Below are positions 11,549 to 24,456 of a stretch of DNA of 64,000 nt, piece after piece. Every line of letters starts with the position of its first letter. The first letter of the stretch is position 1. The notes below the pieces were generated by a model, which saw nothing but the letters and a program-made list of their open reading frames with translations, searched no databases and had not been told where the DNA came from. The stretch comes from Ipomoea triloba (Eukaryota > Streptophyta > Magnoliopsida > Solanales > Convolvulaceae): positions 14,649,632-14,713,631 of the forward strand of contig NC_044923.1 of NCBI RefSeq assembly GCF_003576645.1. Reading direction: 5' to 3'. The translations under genes and the position numbers were made by a program.

Positions 11549-12041
11549 TGATGCGGCCCAACATAACGAAGATCCATTAACTGTATCAATTGGGCTAATC
11601 ACAAGGCCCAAGTCCAAACAATTAAGGAAACTCTTCATTGGTTATGTTCAAAGATGGTGGAAACCCAAGTCAAGCCCAATTGCAAAAGATGAAGAAGAAC
11701 TCAAGGCTTTTTATAATTGTTTAAGTGCTGATTTTGGGAATTAAATTAGGCCCAAATCAGCCCCATTATTTTTTATCATCATTATTTTAAATTGTTTGGC
11801 ATGAAAGAGAAAACACTAGTTTGTATTTAGAAATGATTCCTTAAATCCCTTTCTAAATAGGACTATATTTACTTGCTTTCTAGATTAGGTTTAGGACTCT
11901 TTTTTCCATTGTATTTAAGGATTATAATGATGTCCCTATACCTATAAATAGGGCACAATCATATCAGTCTAAAGATGCTTTCATTCAATAAAATTCTTAA
12001 GTTTTTCTTTACACTTGTGTAAGAAACCTTATGGCTAATTG
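11549..12041 (+). repeat. LTR F fragment (copia), truncated
   Basis: Closely matches 33115-33600: same TGATGCGGC start, TATAAATAGG-type promoter motif near 11940 and AATAAA near 11988. It stops at 12041, inside the LTR, where LTR B begins. Confidence 0.8.
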
Positions 12042-13094
12042 TGTGACACCCCCAACTTTTTCATGCTAAGATAGGCATAACTTAAATACAAAAGCTATAA
12101 ATCTCAGAAACTAACCATAAAACATAGCAGAAGCATTTAAAACTTAATGGGTGTCATGTCACCTCTAGGTTAAACCAATCCTAGATGCTCAGGCTAAAAT
12201 CCATAAACATCAATCCAAATCATAAAGACAAAGGTAATAGTCAATACATAATCCATCACTAAGGCTCACAGGCCCAAAAGTCTAAAACAAGAACTAGTCT
12301 AAGCATAGCAAATAGAAGACTATCTCTATCGCGCTCTCAGCTCAGACTACGCCATACCTGGAAAACAGTTTAGGAAAACCATTAGCAAAAGAATGCTAAG
12401 CAACCAACCATTCACACTCGTGAGGAAATACATAGTATAATAAGGTTTGTAAATAGATTTACACACACGTATAGAATATACGCACCAACAAACTGTTCTT
12501 TATTTAAATCAGAAGACTCAACAACAATAAGCTGAATAAGTCACAAACCAAGACTCTTCCAAATGAAACCAATATCCAAACGAATATACAAGACAACAAG
12601 TCTATAAACAAGACACCAACTAAATCATAATTCCAACAGAATAATCACAAAGGAACCAACCCAAACCGCAATACCAAGGAACAACAAGATACCAACTGAG
12701 ATACAAACTCAACCAAATAACCGCAAAGAAACCAATTAAACCACTATACTAAAGATAAGCATCAAACCACAACCTCCAACCCACAATACCAACCACTAAA
12801 CCAACCCACCATATCAATATCACAACACAGAGGCAATAACCCGACTACAGAAGCATACGAGCCTAATCACAAAAGAAAATGATGCGCAATATCACAGAGG
12901 CAAAAGCCCAACACAGAGGCAAATGATGTCCATACAATTCCTCTCATAATACCATCCACAAATACACCATAATCCCACCAACTAATTCCCAAGGTTATCA
13001 AAGACTCAACAAGATAAGAAATACTCATAAGGATTCAAGGTCTCCACATACCAAACTCATATTCATTCCCACAAGAATCACCCACCAACAGTGT
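12042..13094 (-). mobile_element. LTR family B, copy 2, part 1
   Basis: Starts TGTGACACCCCC at 12042 (this is its minus-strand 3' end) and matches copy 3 at 55533 onward. It is interrupted at 13095 by a complete LTR element and resumes at 22860. A decayed form of the minisatellite lies at 12825-12940. No coding sequence. Confidence 0.75.
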
Positions 13095-15620
13095 TGTAAC
13101 ACCCCCAAATTCTAAAGCCATAAATAAATCAAAATAAAAGATTTTCTTACTAAAAGACTGAATATAAATGCAGAAGCGAAACCAAAACTTAAACAAAGGG
13201 GTGTTATGCCACGCTTGGGCTACAACTAAGCTCAAACGCACAAGCTATAAGATGCTATCTAAATTTAACAATTAATCCATCGTCAATACCCAACATCTAT
13301 CAATATCCATACTTTCCAAAATAGTATACGTTCTCCAATTTAAAATATAGTAGTATGCAAAGTTGTATTTCTCTAGATTATGCCTTTCCTCCAAAATCAA
13401 TAATCCTTCAAAAGTAAATATAACTCATATCCTCCAATAAAATTATAGTTTCACTAATTTCAATAAGCTCTGATTTTCAAACATAATTTCTCAAGGTAGG
13501 AGTTCTCACCGAACTCTATAACAATATTCAAGAATATATATATAGACATAACACCAACACATATGATTTCCAATACTCAACCATTCCCAAAAATAATAGT
13601 TTCTTTAGTACATATAACTCTTTAAATATCATATAATAGTATATTAAACCTAAATATTTTTGATTGGGTTAAAGTAGCTTGATTGTAAGGAACCCAAATT
13701 ATTAAGCATTAAGTGCATGGTTCAAGTCTTACTCTAAACACAAGAAATCATTTATTATGTAAAACATATATTAAAAACTAACAATCAACTGTTGGCAAGG
13801 GGAGTCGATCCCATGCCCTTAAAAACGCAAAGCAACAACACAACCAACACAACACTCTGCTTAACAGTAATAAATTTGGGCAATTTTATTATATTCCCAT
13901 CCTTCCAGCTCGTTACCCAGCCAAACACCCACTCTGAAAATTCCAGCAGCCAATCTTCTTTAATCACAGTAGCATTTCCAGATTATCACACTCAAACAAC
14001 ATTTTTATAACCCAAAATCNTGTAAATAGATTTACACACACGTATAGAATATACGCACCAACAAACTGTTCTTTATTTAAATCAGAAGACTCAACAACAA
14101 TAAGCTGAATAAGTCACAAACCAAGACTCTTCCAAATGAAACCAATATCCAAACGAATATACAAGACAACAAGTCTATAAACAAGACACCAACTAAATCA
14201 TAATTCCAACAGAATAATCACAAAGGAACCAACCCAAACCGCAATACCAAGGAACAACAAGATACCAACTGAGATACAAACTCAACCAAATAACCGCAAA
14301 GAAACCAATTAAACCACTATACTAAAGATAAGCATCAAACCACAACCTCCAACCCACAATACCAACCACTAAACCAACCCACCATATCAATATCACAACA
14401 CAGAGGCAATAACCCGACTACAGAAGCATACGAGCCTAATCACAAAAGAAAATGATGCGCAATATCACAGAGGCAAAAGCCCAACACAGAGGCAAATGAT
14501 GTCCATACAATTCCTCTCATAATACCATCCACAAATACACCATAATCCCACCAACTAATTCCCAAGGTTATCAAAGACTCAACAAGATAAGAAATACTCA
14601 TAAGGATTCAAGGTCTCCACATACCAAACTCATATTCATTCCCACAAGAATCACCCACCAACAGTGTTGTAACACCCCCAAATTCTAAAGCCATAAATAA
14701 ATCAAAATAAAAGATTTTCTTACTAAAAGACTGAATATAAATGCAGAAGCGAAACCAAAACTTAAACAAAGGGGTGTTATGCCACGCTTGGGCTACAACT
14801 AAGCTCAAACGCACAAGCTATAAGATGCTATCTAAATTTAACAATTAATCCATCGTCAATACCCAACATCTATCAATATCCATACTTTCCAAAATAGTAT
14901 ACGTTCTCCAATTTAAAATATAGTAGTATGCAAAGTTGTATTTCTCTAGATTATGCCTTTCCTCCAAAATCAATAATCCTTCAAAAGTAAATATAACTCA
15001 TATCCTCCAATAAAATTATAGTTTCACTAATTTCAATAAGCTCTGATTTTCAAACATAATTTCTCAAGGTAGGAGTTCTCACCGAACTCTATAACAATAT
15101 TCAAGAATATATATATAGACATAACACCAACACATATGATTTCCAATACTCAACCATTCCCAAAAATAATAGTTTCTTTAGTACATATAACTCTTTAAAT
15201 ATCATATAATAGTATATTAAACCTAAATATTTTTGATTGGGTTAAAGTAGCTTGATTGTAAGGAACCCAAATTATTAAGCATTAAGTGCATGGTTCAAGT
15301 CTTACTCTAAACACAAGAAATCATTTATTATGTAAAACATATATTAAAAACTAACAATCAACTGTTGGCAAGGGGAGTCGATCCCATGCCCTTAAAAACG
15401 CAAAGCAACAACACAACCAACACAACACTCTGCTTAACAGTAATAAATTTGGGCAATTTTATTATATTCCCATCCTTCCAGCTCGTTACCCAGCCAAACA
15501 CCCACTCTGAAAATTCCAGCAGCCAATCTTCTTTAATCACAGTAGCATTTCCAGATTATCACACTCAAACAACATTTTTATAACCCAAAATCNTCAAACA
15601 ACATTTTTATAACCCAAAAT
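12448..15620. other. Probable false tandem duplication (assembly)
   Basis: 12448-14019 and 14021-15592 appear identical over 1572 bp with an offset of exactly 1573. The join is one N at 14020. A second N at 15593 is followed by a further 27 bp overlap. Identity without divergence plus single-N joins points to unmerged contig overlap rather than biology. Confidence 0.8.
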
Positions 15621-16401
15621 CATACATATATCTATATACAAAAGATTTATGAATCAAATAAACTTTTAAACAAGATTTTAGACCAAAGATTTGTACCCAA
15701 GAATACACATTTCAAGTTATAGAAAATGGGCAAAATAGATTTGGGCATCCATAGAACCTTACCTCAAATGCTATCATCCTCTAGCAAAATCTCCTCCTAA
15801 TCCTTAGGCTTAATCACAAGCTTCCCCTTCACCTTAAGTCTAAGCAAAACCCCACACAACCATAAATATCATTTTTCAATACATACACAAAACAAGAACA
15901 AGGTAAAAATAGAGGATGTGAGAGATGAAGAAGGAATAATGGAGAAGAAGATGAAATCTTACCACTTAGGGTTTCTTGGGGATGAACTCACGTGAGTGAG
16001 AGAGGAGAGGGGAGGAAATGAAGGGAAAATGGGGATATTTATAGAGAGGAGAAGGAAGTGGGTTAAGTGAGTCTAGAGAATTCCAACTCCTCATAATTGG
16101 GATGGGCTAAAAATTGGGCTTAGGAATATTTGGGCTCAAGCAAAGTCATTGGACTTGGGAAGAATAATTTATTTGGGCTTAGAAAGTTTGATAGTTATAA
16201 AAATGATATTGCTCCTCTCAGATAGATTTTGGATAGAAAATTTTTGGATCATAAAATAGTTTATTTAAAGCCTTAAACAAAATAATTTATTTTAATAGCA
16301 TTTAAGCTAAAAATATTTATGGTTGTAAAATAAATTTTATTTTTGAAAGTATTTGTATTAAATAATATCGCTTATTTGGAATAATTTTACAGGGTATTAC
16401 A
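13095..16401 (-). repeat. 3' LTR of the nested element (internally deleted)
   Basis: Matches the other LTR of this element except that about 2.45 kb present at 18860-21305 is missing here, the junction being near 13258. After removing the suspected false duplication it is about 1.7 kb. Directly beyond it on plus is CTCTACCACCCTTAAAAG, whose complement is the purine-rich tract preceding 3' LTRs of plant Ty3/gypsy elements. Confidence 0.75.
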
Positions 16402-18772
16402 CTCTACCACCCTTAAAAGAAGTTTCGTCCCCGAAGCTAAAACCATTTTGAGAATAGAAAGTCAAACTGAAACGAGAATAAGTAGAGGAAAACATTAAAG
16501 AGAGTATGTTTGATTTTAAATAGTTTGACCTCACGGAGGATTTAGAATGAGAGATTTAAGAGTTTAGAGTTAACTGCAAAGACAACACATGTCAAGGATA
16601 TAATCAAGGTTATCAAGGCCACAACTTAGGAAATAAGGTTGTCAATTTGCACATAATCATTTCGAGGAAAAATAAAAACAAGGTTCGAAAAGACAGCAAC
16701 GATTTTCTCAACAATAGGGTATTTGGGTCTTCAAGGAAAAGAGAGAAATCCGGCTTCAAGAGGAACAAGGAATCCCCACTTCGAGTAGTCTCTTTGACTT
16801 GACGATTCGGTCACAACACTTCGACCAATTGACGGTTTTCTTCCTTCTCGGTCTTTCTTCGTAACTTAAAGTCTCATTCGTCTTCATTATTTCAGAAGGA
16901 ATCACACGTGACGAATCACAAATATCCTTCTTCAATACACTCTAAATTTTCGTCTAATTTAGGTAGCAAAGGCAACCTAGAAGCCACTTTTCCATCATTC
17001 TCCATTCAATCATTGACACCGTCATTATATGAATTTAGTGACCTTATAGAACAAATTTAGTTACTTACTATACCTTAAAACATCGAGGCCTTAATACCAA
17101 TGCATCACTTATACCTCCTTTAACACAGAGAAATTCTGTTCTTCTGATCATACCATACCTTATTAGGAATCCTTTGAATACTCGACTGGTAAACATTCTT
17201 GTAAGAAGATCCGATCAACTCTTAGTGTTCATCCTATGATCCATACAAGTCTATAGCACAAATTCTCAATTCGTCGTCTCAGATTTTTTTTTTTTAATGA
17301 TTCTTCTTGTCGATCATCCGTAGTTAGTGAAACGCACTACTCAACTTCAATCTTTTGTCTAGTGCGGTCAATTGTACTTTCCAAAAGCGCGATATGAGCT
17401 AAAACTTCTCCTACAATCAACCTCTTGAAGCGTTCCATGGCATTTTGCTTTATGTTTCACTTATGTCCTTGTTAATTGCTTAGTAGATTAGATCTCGTTC
17501 ACGATTAACCATCATGCGATCTCATAAATCAAACAACTATAATCCAACTTTATTTTCACTTGTCTTAGTTAATGGCAAGTTTTCTACGAATATCCATTGA
17601 TACACCATCCCACTCTAGGAAAATCCAATGGTTGAGCTAGTCCTTAGGTCCACTCCTGTTAGTCTTATTTCTTGACAATCCAATCTTCCAATTGCAAGCT
17701 CAACTACTTCTTGTTCCATTCTCACCACCAAGATTCCTTCCTTAAGTCGTTATACAAGTTATAACTTTCAAGGTGTACCGAATATATAATGTCCTTCCTC
17801 CATAATTCACTTCTTTGATCTTCCTATGCTCATAGTTACACATGACGTTCTTATAATGCTTCTTCTCATCATCATGCTTCTCAAAAGATCCAAAGTTACC
17901 ACTCATCGTCTTAAACTTCATTCCCTCCGAGTTCACAACTTCTGACTTGTCCATTATTTGTCTCTCCAAAGGTCGATAAAACTACCTTCAGGTTGTATGT
18001 TTCGACCTTACGTTCCAACTCTTTATATTCCAACTTTCCAAATTTAACTTTCAGTCTTTAAGCTTAACTTTTACAATTCCTTTCACCATCGATCCCGAAA
18101 TGTCCACTAGGCGGGATTTGACTCATTCTTAGTGAGTCGGCATCTACACTTGTCTTCCTTTCATGATCAAAAATTTTCATATCTTAAATTTTTTTTTTCA
18201 GGCTCTAATCAACTTCTTTGTCTCGTCCAAACTTTAGTTGCGTGAAAATGCACGACTCTTGTGGTTAGCATGAATCTTGCAACAGTACATCACAAGTGAT
18301 AACATCAAAAAAAAAAAAATTTAAAGTGAAGGCCACTATAGCTAACTCCAAACCGCAAGTAGGGTAGTTCTCTTCATAAGTTCATCCAATTGACTAAATG
18401 CATACACCACCACCTTACCGTTTCGCATCAATAGGCATTCAAACCACTTTTTACTTAAATTCCAAACCTGAAATAAATCATCCAATAACGAAAGAGACAC
18501 CACTTACCTTCTTAGAGAGATGCACACCCTTAGGGTGCATTAGCCACAGTTCAAATATTATCCAAGACAATCACAATAATTTACAAATAACTAGATTAGC
18601 ACAGACAAGCAATCTTAAGGAACTCACATCTCACCGCAATTCCTTAAGAAGTCCTCAAATCTTAGAGTTCCAAACCTATATTTCCATTTTCAAGTGTTCA
18701 AACCTAAGACCTTATAGTCAAACTCCTACATCTTAGGGTCAACTTAGGTTTTCAAAGTCCAACACTTAACAT
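16402..18772 (-). other. Internal region of the nested element, no recognisable ORF
   Basis: On the minus strand the end of this region reads as a GGGGACGAA...AAGGGTGG tract, a pattern seen after pol in chromovirus-type gypsy elements. The rest is AT-rich and diverged, with no RT, protease or integrase motif in any frame I examined. Confidence 0.5.
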
Positions 18773-18785
18773 CCTGAGGCTCTAA
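18773..18785 (-). other. Primer binding site remnant
   Basis: Minus strand TTAGAGCCTCAGG resembles the 3' part of a tRNA-Met primer site (TGGTATCAGAGCC). The adjoining ~100 bp of LTR end, including the expected TGTTACA, appears deleted here. Confidence 0.45.
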
Positions 18786-21700
18786 CAAAGGGGTGTCATG
18801 CCACGCTTGGGCTACAACTAAGCTCAAACGCACAGGCTATAAGATGCTATCTAAATCCACATACACAGGTCATTGGGCCAATCAAAACTAACTAGAACAT
18901 CAACAGATCAAATTCTAATTTATACATCTATACCATAACCAATTCTCGGACACAAGTTCTACTCCGTGCTCTCAACTAGCCACAAGTCCAGGTCCTGAAA
19001 ACATTCAAGGTTTGGAAAACAAGAAGTAAATGGATTAGCATATAATGCTAAGTAAGCTCTACCCCGCCCCGTAAAATAAGTACATATGTAGTTTTGAAAA
19101 TAGATATGCCTTGTAAATAGGTTTTGGAACCATTCAGTAAAAGAATTTAACTCACACCAAAGATACATAATATAGGTCTTTTCCAAAATTGTTTTCCCAC
19201 ACATAACTTAAATAGTCAAGAATAAAACACACTCCACTCAAAGTCTTAATAAGCTCATATAAGTAATAGGTCTTAGTAAAATACTTCATACGATTAAAAC
19301 AATATAATATCTTTATACATCATCACTGCTCACTTTCAAAATAATAAGTATGAAGTATAAAATAGCATTTCTCGATACGCCCCAATATCATTTAAGGGCA
19401 TAGCTCTACAAATAATTACTTTCCAAATACGTTTGAATGTATATAAATATAAGGAGGAATTCAAAACCATATAGTCATTTCAAAACATAGCTTTTCTCCA
19501 TATCCTTCTCAACATATATTCATAGTCATAGATAACTCAAGTCTCATTCTCAAATATCACAATAGCATAATATTGCTCAAGTGGAGGTATCCAACAATTC
19601 TTAGTTTATAGTCAAATCAACAAGTAAAACATAAGTATGGAGGTACTCAAATCACCAATAGGAGGATAGGAACGGAGCTTACCTCCACTACCGAACCTTC
19701 ACACCTATACAATATAAATGGAAACAGGAACTAGAAACCTATGTGCGCACACCCCGGGGATTCCAAGCCCCTAGTAACCCAGGATTTTTGCTACCAGGTT
19801 ACCCACCCAATCAATAACCAATAGGACCGCAGCCCTAGGTTCTCATATCAATAGCAAATAGAACCGCAGCCCTAAGTGCTCACAATAATCTGGACCGCAG
19901 CCCAAGATTTTCGTAACCTCCAATAATAAAAATATAGATAACCTCCATATAGATTATAACATAAGTATATTCTCCAAAATAGGTACATTATTATATAATT
20001 CCTCCAAGATAGTAATATTCATTCGAAATAGTTTTCATAGATATTTTCCATTGCCCGTAGGCTATTCAAGTACACTTCCCAAAACAAGATAGAGTATATA
20101 TAATATATGTACATTTCCAAAATAGGGTTTACATCAAACATAAGCTTTATCCTCCAATCATAATATAGTTTATATCTCTCGCAATAAATATAGTTTATAC
20201 CTTCCAAAAGCCATATAGTTTCATACTCAAATAATTTACCATAATGTCCTCACTATATAACCATACACATATTCATACTTTGTAAATCATAAGGTGACAC
20301 CGAAATATACTCATTTGCTATTTATCACACTTTTAAACTCAAACACATTTCCAAAATAGTTTAAGGACACAAATTAGGTAAATAGTACATTTGATAGGGA
20401 AAGGTAGTTTTGACGGACATAGAAACTTACCTCAAGCTTAGCTCCAAAAGCAAGCTGTCGATCTAAGGCTCAACTCTTAGACTAGCCACGTCAACGGGGA
20501 ACCTGTGAATTAATCACACCTCACTTATCAACTATTACTAATACTAGTATTAATATCAATACTAATATTCATCCATTCCTCCTTAAACCATCATCATGTT
20601 TTAAAATTAGTCCAAGCATTTCTTATTAATCTCCCTTAAACCCACAGCATTAACAATTGATCACCATCCTTCATCAACTCCTCACCATCTTACTCATAAT
20701 CACACCTCACCATTAAACTACCATAGCACCATCCTTCCACTTCCACCACCATCATTAATAATTAAACACCATCTTAGTTATTATCATCCTCTTTAACTTA
20801 ATTAGTCCGAAATTATAAAATATTCAACATCAACCCATTCACATAATCTCATAGTCATGCATAACTATCCCATTAATCAATCAATAATCAATAGTCCTAA
20901 CCATCATCATTAATCAATTTATCCATTATTATCAACTAATCACCATTATAATCATTATTAGCCATATACCCATCTATAACCATCTTAAATCACCAAACCA
21001 TCATTAATTAATTAATAGCCAATAATCACATCACTAGTAATAATCTTCATTGGTCCACTATTAATTCAATTACCATTCATAACCACCCAAAATCATTATT
21101 GAATCAATAACATAATCTATTCATTACTCTACCTATTCATCATCAACTAATCAACATTAATCACCAATTAAATCATCATCAATCCATAATCAATAATTAA
21201 TCATTAATTAAACTATAATCACTATTAACCCCTAATCGATAAGCATTCTCATTTACCCACGAATAATCCACGAATAATCCATAAGCATCCCTTAATCCAT
21301 CATTACTCCAATAGCATCTATATTTAACAATTAACCCATCGTCAATACCCAACATCCATCAATATCCATACTTTCCAAAATAGTATACGTTCTCCAATTT
21401 AAAATATAGTAGTATGCAAAGTTGTATTTCTCTAGATTATGCCTTTCCTCCAAAATCAATAATCCTTCAAAAGTAAATATAACTCATATCCTCCAATAAA
21501 ATTATAGTTTCACTAATTTCAATAAGCTCTGATTTTCAAACATAATTTCTCAAGGTAGGAGTTCTCACCGAACTCTATAACAATATTCAAGAATATATAT
21601 ATAGACATAACATCAACACATATGATTTTCAATACTCAACCATTCCCAAAAATAATAGTTTCTTTAGTACATATAACTCTTTAAATATCATATAATAGTA

Positions 21701-22859
21701 TATTAAACCTAAATATTTTAGATTGGGTTAAAGTAGCTTGATTGTAAGGAACCCAAAATTATTAAGCATTAAGTGCATGGTTCAAGTCTTACTCTAAACA
21801 CAAGAAATCATTTATTATGTAAAACATATATTAAAAACTAACAATCAACTGTTGGCAAGGGGAGTCGATCCCATGCCCTTATATACGCAAAGCAACAACA
21901 CAACCAACACACCACTCTGCTTAACACTAATAGATTTGGGCAATTTTATTATATTCCCATCCTTCCAGCCCGTTACCCAACCAAACACCCACCCTGAAAA
22001 TTCCAGCAGCCAATCTTCTTTAATCACAGTAGCATTTCCAGATTATCACACTCAAACAACATTTTTATAACCCAAAATCATACATATATCTATATACAAA
22101 AGATTTATGAATCAAATAAACTTTTAAACAAGATTTTAGACCAAAGATTTGTACCCAAGAATACACATTTCAAGTTATAGAAAATGGGCAAAATAGATTT
22201 GGGCATCCATAGAACCTTACCTCAAATGCTATCATCCTCTAGCAAAATCTCCTCCTAATCCTTAGGCTTAATCACAAGCTTCCCCTTCACCTTAAGTCTA
22301 AGCAAAACCCCACACAACCATAAATATCATTTTTCAATACATACACAAAACAAGAACAAGGTAAAAATAGAGGATGTGAGAGATGAAGAAGGAATAATGG
22401 AGAAGAAGATGAAATCTTACCACTTAGGGTTTCTTGGGGATGAACTCACGTGAGTGAGAGAGGAGAGGGGAGGAAATGAAGGGAAAATGGGGATATTTAT
22501 AGAGAGGAGAAGGAAGTGGGTTAAGTGAGTCTAGAGAATTCCAACTCCTCATAATTGGGATGGGCTAAAAATTGGGCTTAGGAATATTTGGGCTCAAGCA
22601 AAGTCATTGGACTTGGGAAGAATAATTTATTTGGGCTTAGAAAGTTTGATAGTTATAAAAATGATATTGCTCCTCTCAGATAGATTTTGGATAGAAAATT
22701 TTTGGATCATAAAATAGTTTATTTAAAGCCTTAAACAAAATAATTTATTTTAATAGCATTTAAGCTAAAAATATTTATGGTTGTAAAATAAATTTTATTT
22801 TTGAAAGTATTTGTATTAAATAATATCGCTTATTTGGAATAATTTTACGGGGTATTACA
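18784..22859 (-). repeat. 5' LTR of the nested element (about 4.1 kb)
   Basis: Homologous to 13195-13260 and then 13258-16401, with 2.45 kb more in between. The extra part includes motifs shared with the solo LTR at 4195-7346, so it belongs to the family and was lost from the other LTR. Ends GGGGTATTACA at 22859. Confidence 0.7.
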
Positions 22860-24233
22860 AGTGTTCATTTCAGAATATGAACATAGTACATACTCAGGAT
22901 AATAACCAAGGATTCAACCAATAATACTAACTCAATAGGTCAAGATAAATGTCCAAAGATCATGAGTAAATACTCAACAACCAAGGTGGAATACCCAACA
23001 AAATGTTCAGTACCCATTCTAGAATCAAAGAGAAATCAAACAGAGTTCACAGACCACGAAACAGCACTGGAACAGAAGCAAAGTTGAACTAACGGAACAC
23101 AGTAGCGGAACGCTACGGTCCGCTGGACTGTACCGCAAGAAGGCAACAGAGGAGATCCACGGATCACACCTCACCACCGCACCACACCGCTATGTTCATG
23201 AGGAAGGGATTGGCGGGAGACATTATACCGCCACTCCCTTCCGCAAGAACAACTCCCTCCCAGATTACAAAACAGAATACACGATGAATTAATCCAGAAT
23301 GCGAAACATTCTCAGAATACCCAGATTACACATCTCAGAAGCCAAATAAATCATGGAATCCATAACAAGAAATACCCACACTCATCACGAGACAAGGAAG
23401 ATGAACACAAGTCCAATAATCCACAATATATACTCACAGATCATCAAAACAAAGCTATAAACCCCAAGAAATTCAAAGGATTCCAACACCAAGTCATATA
23501 CATAGATCATGAGTGAAAATAGGTTTAGTGAGACATGGATGGTTACCTCTTGAAGCTCTACTCAAATCAAGCAATCTCCAACCACCTCACAAGCCACCAC
23601 CTCCTTCTTGATCATCTTTTTCCCAAGAAAGATCCCCAAAAGAATATATTGAAAACTTATAAAAGACTATGAAAACATGATGAGAAATGATGTCTTCCTA
23701 AGGAGAAATACTTACCCAAGAGCTATAGTCCCTAAAAGAGCAATCTTGACTTGAAATCTTGAAGAATGAAGTGTAGTATATGCTTAGGGTTCTTAGAGGT
23801 GAAAGAGTAGGAAGAAATGTATTTTGCAGGAAAAGGAAAGATCTAGGGGTTGTTAGTACAAGGCTTTTTATATGAGTTGGGAAAATCACTACATACACCA
23901 TATATGTATCATATTAGGGTGTTAGAATAAGACATGGGCTTATTTGTAAGAAATGGGTCATCCATATCCAATAGTAATTTAATGGGTATAAACATGGTCC
24001 TTCCAGTGATTGGGCCATTAAATAATTAATATACTTGTAAGGAATAAAAAGGGTCCAAATAAAGAACATCCCTTATAAAATTAAATCTAGGAAATTGGGC
24101 CTTTGATTAAATAAATAATTCCGAATAAGAAATATATCTCTATTAAAAGACCGGAGCCCAATTAAATTAAATTAATTACACGGTATAATTAATTACCGGG
24201 TTTCAAGGCTTGAATTAAATCCGGAGTATTACA
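22860..24233 (-). mobile_element. LTR family B, copy 2, part 2
   Basis: Resumes after the AGTGT target duplication and matches 59864-60918. Ends GGAGTATTACA at 24233, the minus-strand 5' end of the LTR. The outer flanks (AATTG at 12037-12041, CCTTG at 24234-24238) do not match, so this is not a simple solo LTR; one side has been deleted or recombined. Confidence 0.7.
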
Positions 24234-24437
24234 CCTTGAGTTCCCTTTGATCTAGTGTGAATCAACCTTTAAACAAAAGACAAGATAAATGTGTTCCCGA
24301 AACTAAAATTAGTTACTAGGAGTTATGGTGTCACAAAGTAAACAATGTACAAAGAATGAAATCAAACAAAAGAATCAAGTATCACAACCTTGGATGTCCT
24401 TTTCCTACAAACAACAACTCAACAATGTCCGTATGTC
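24234..24437 (-). other. Stub of Athila-type internal leader
   Basis: About 200 bp between the primer site (24438-24456) and the LTR B insertion. No ORF. Confidence 0.35.
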
Positions 24438-24456
24438 ATCCCCGGTAACAACGCCA
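24438..24456 (-). other. Primer binding site of Athila type (tRNA-Asp-like)
   Basis: Minus strand TGGCGTTGTTACCGGGGAT is close to the TGGCGCCGTTGCCGGGGAT site used by Athila/Tat Ty3/gypsy elements. It sits next to the LTR 3' end. Confidence 0.65.

Larger units (their letters stand above)
13095..22859 (-). mobile_element. Complete non-coding LTR retroelement of family A (LARD-like)
   Basis: Outer ends are TGTAACACCCCC at 13095 and GGGGTATTACA ending at 22859. A perfect target duplication, AGTGT, flanks it (13090-13094 and 22860-22864), inserted in LTR B copy 2. It has two LTRs, a polypurine-type tract at 16402 (minus strand) and a primer-site remnant at 18773-18785. The 2.4 kb interior has no gag or pol that I can recognise, so it must have moved with proteins from another element. 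True length is about 1.6 kb shorter if the internal duplication is an assembly error. Confidence 0.8.
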
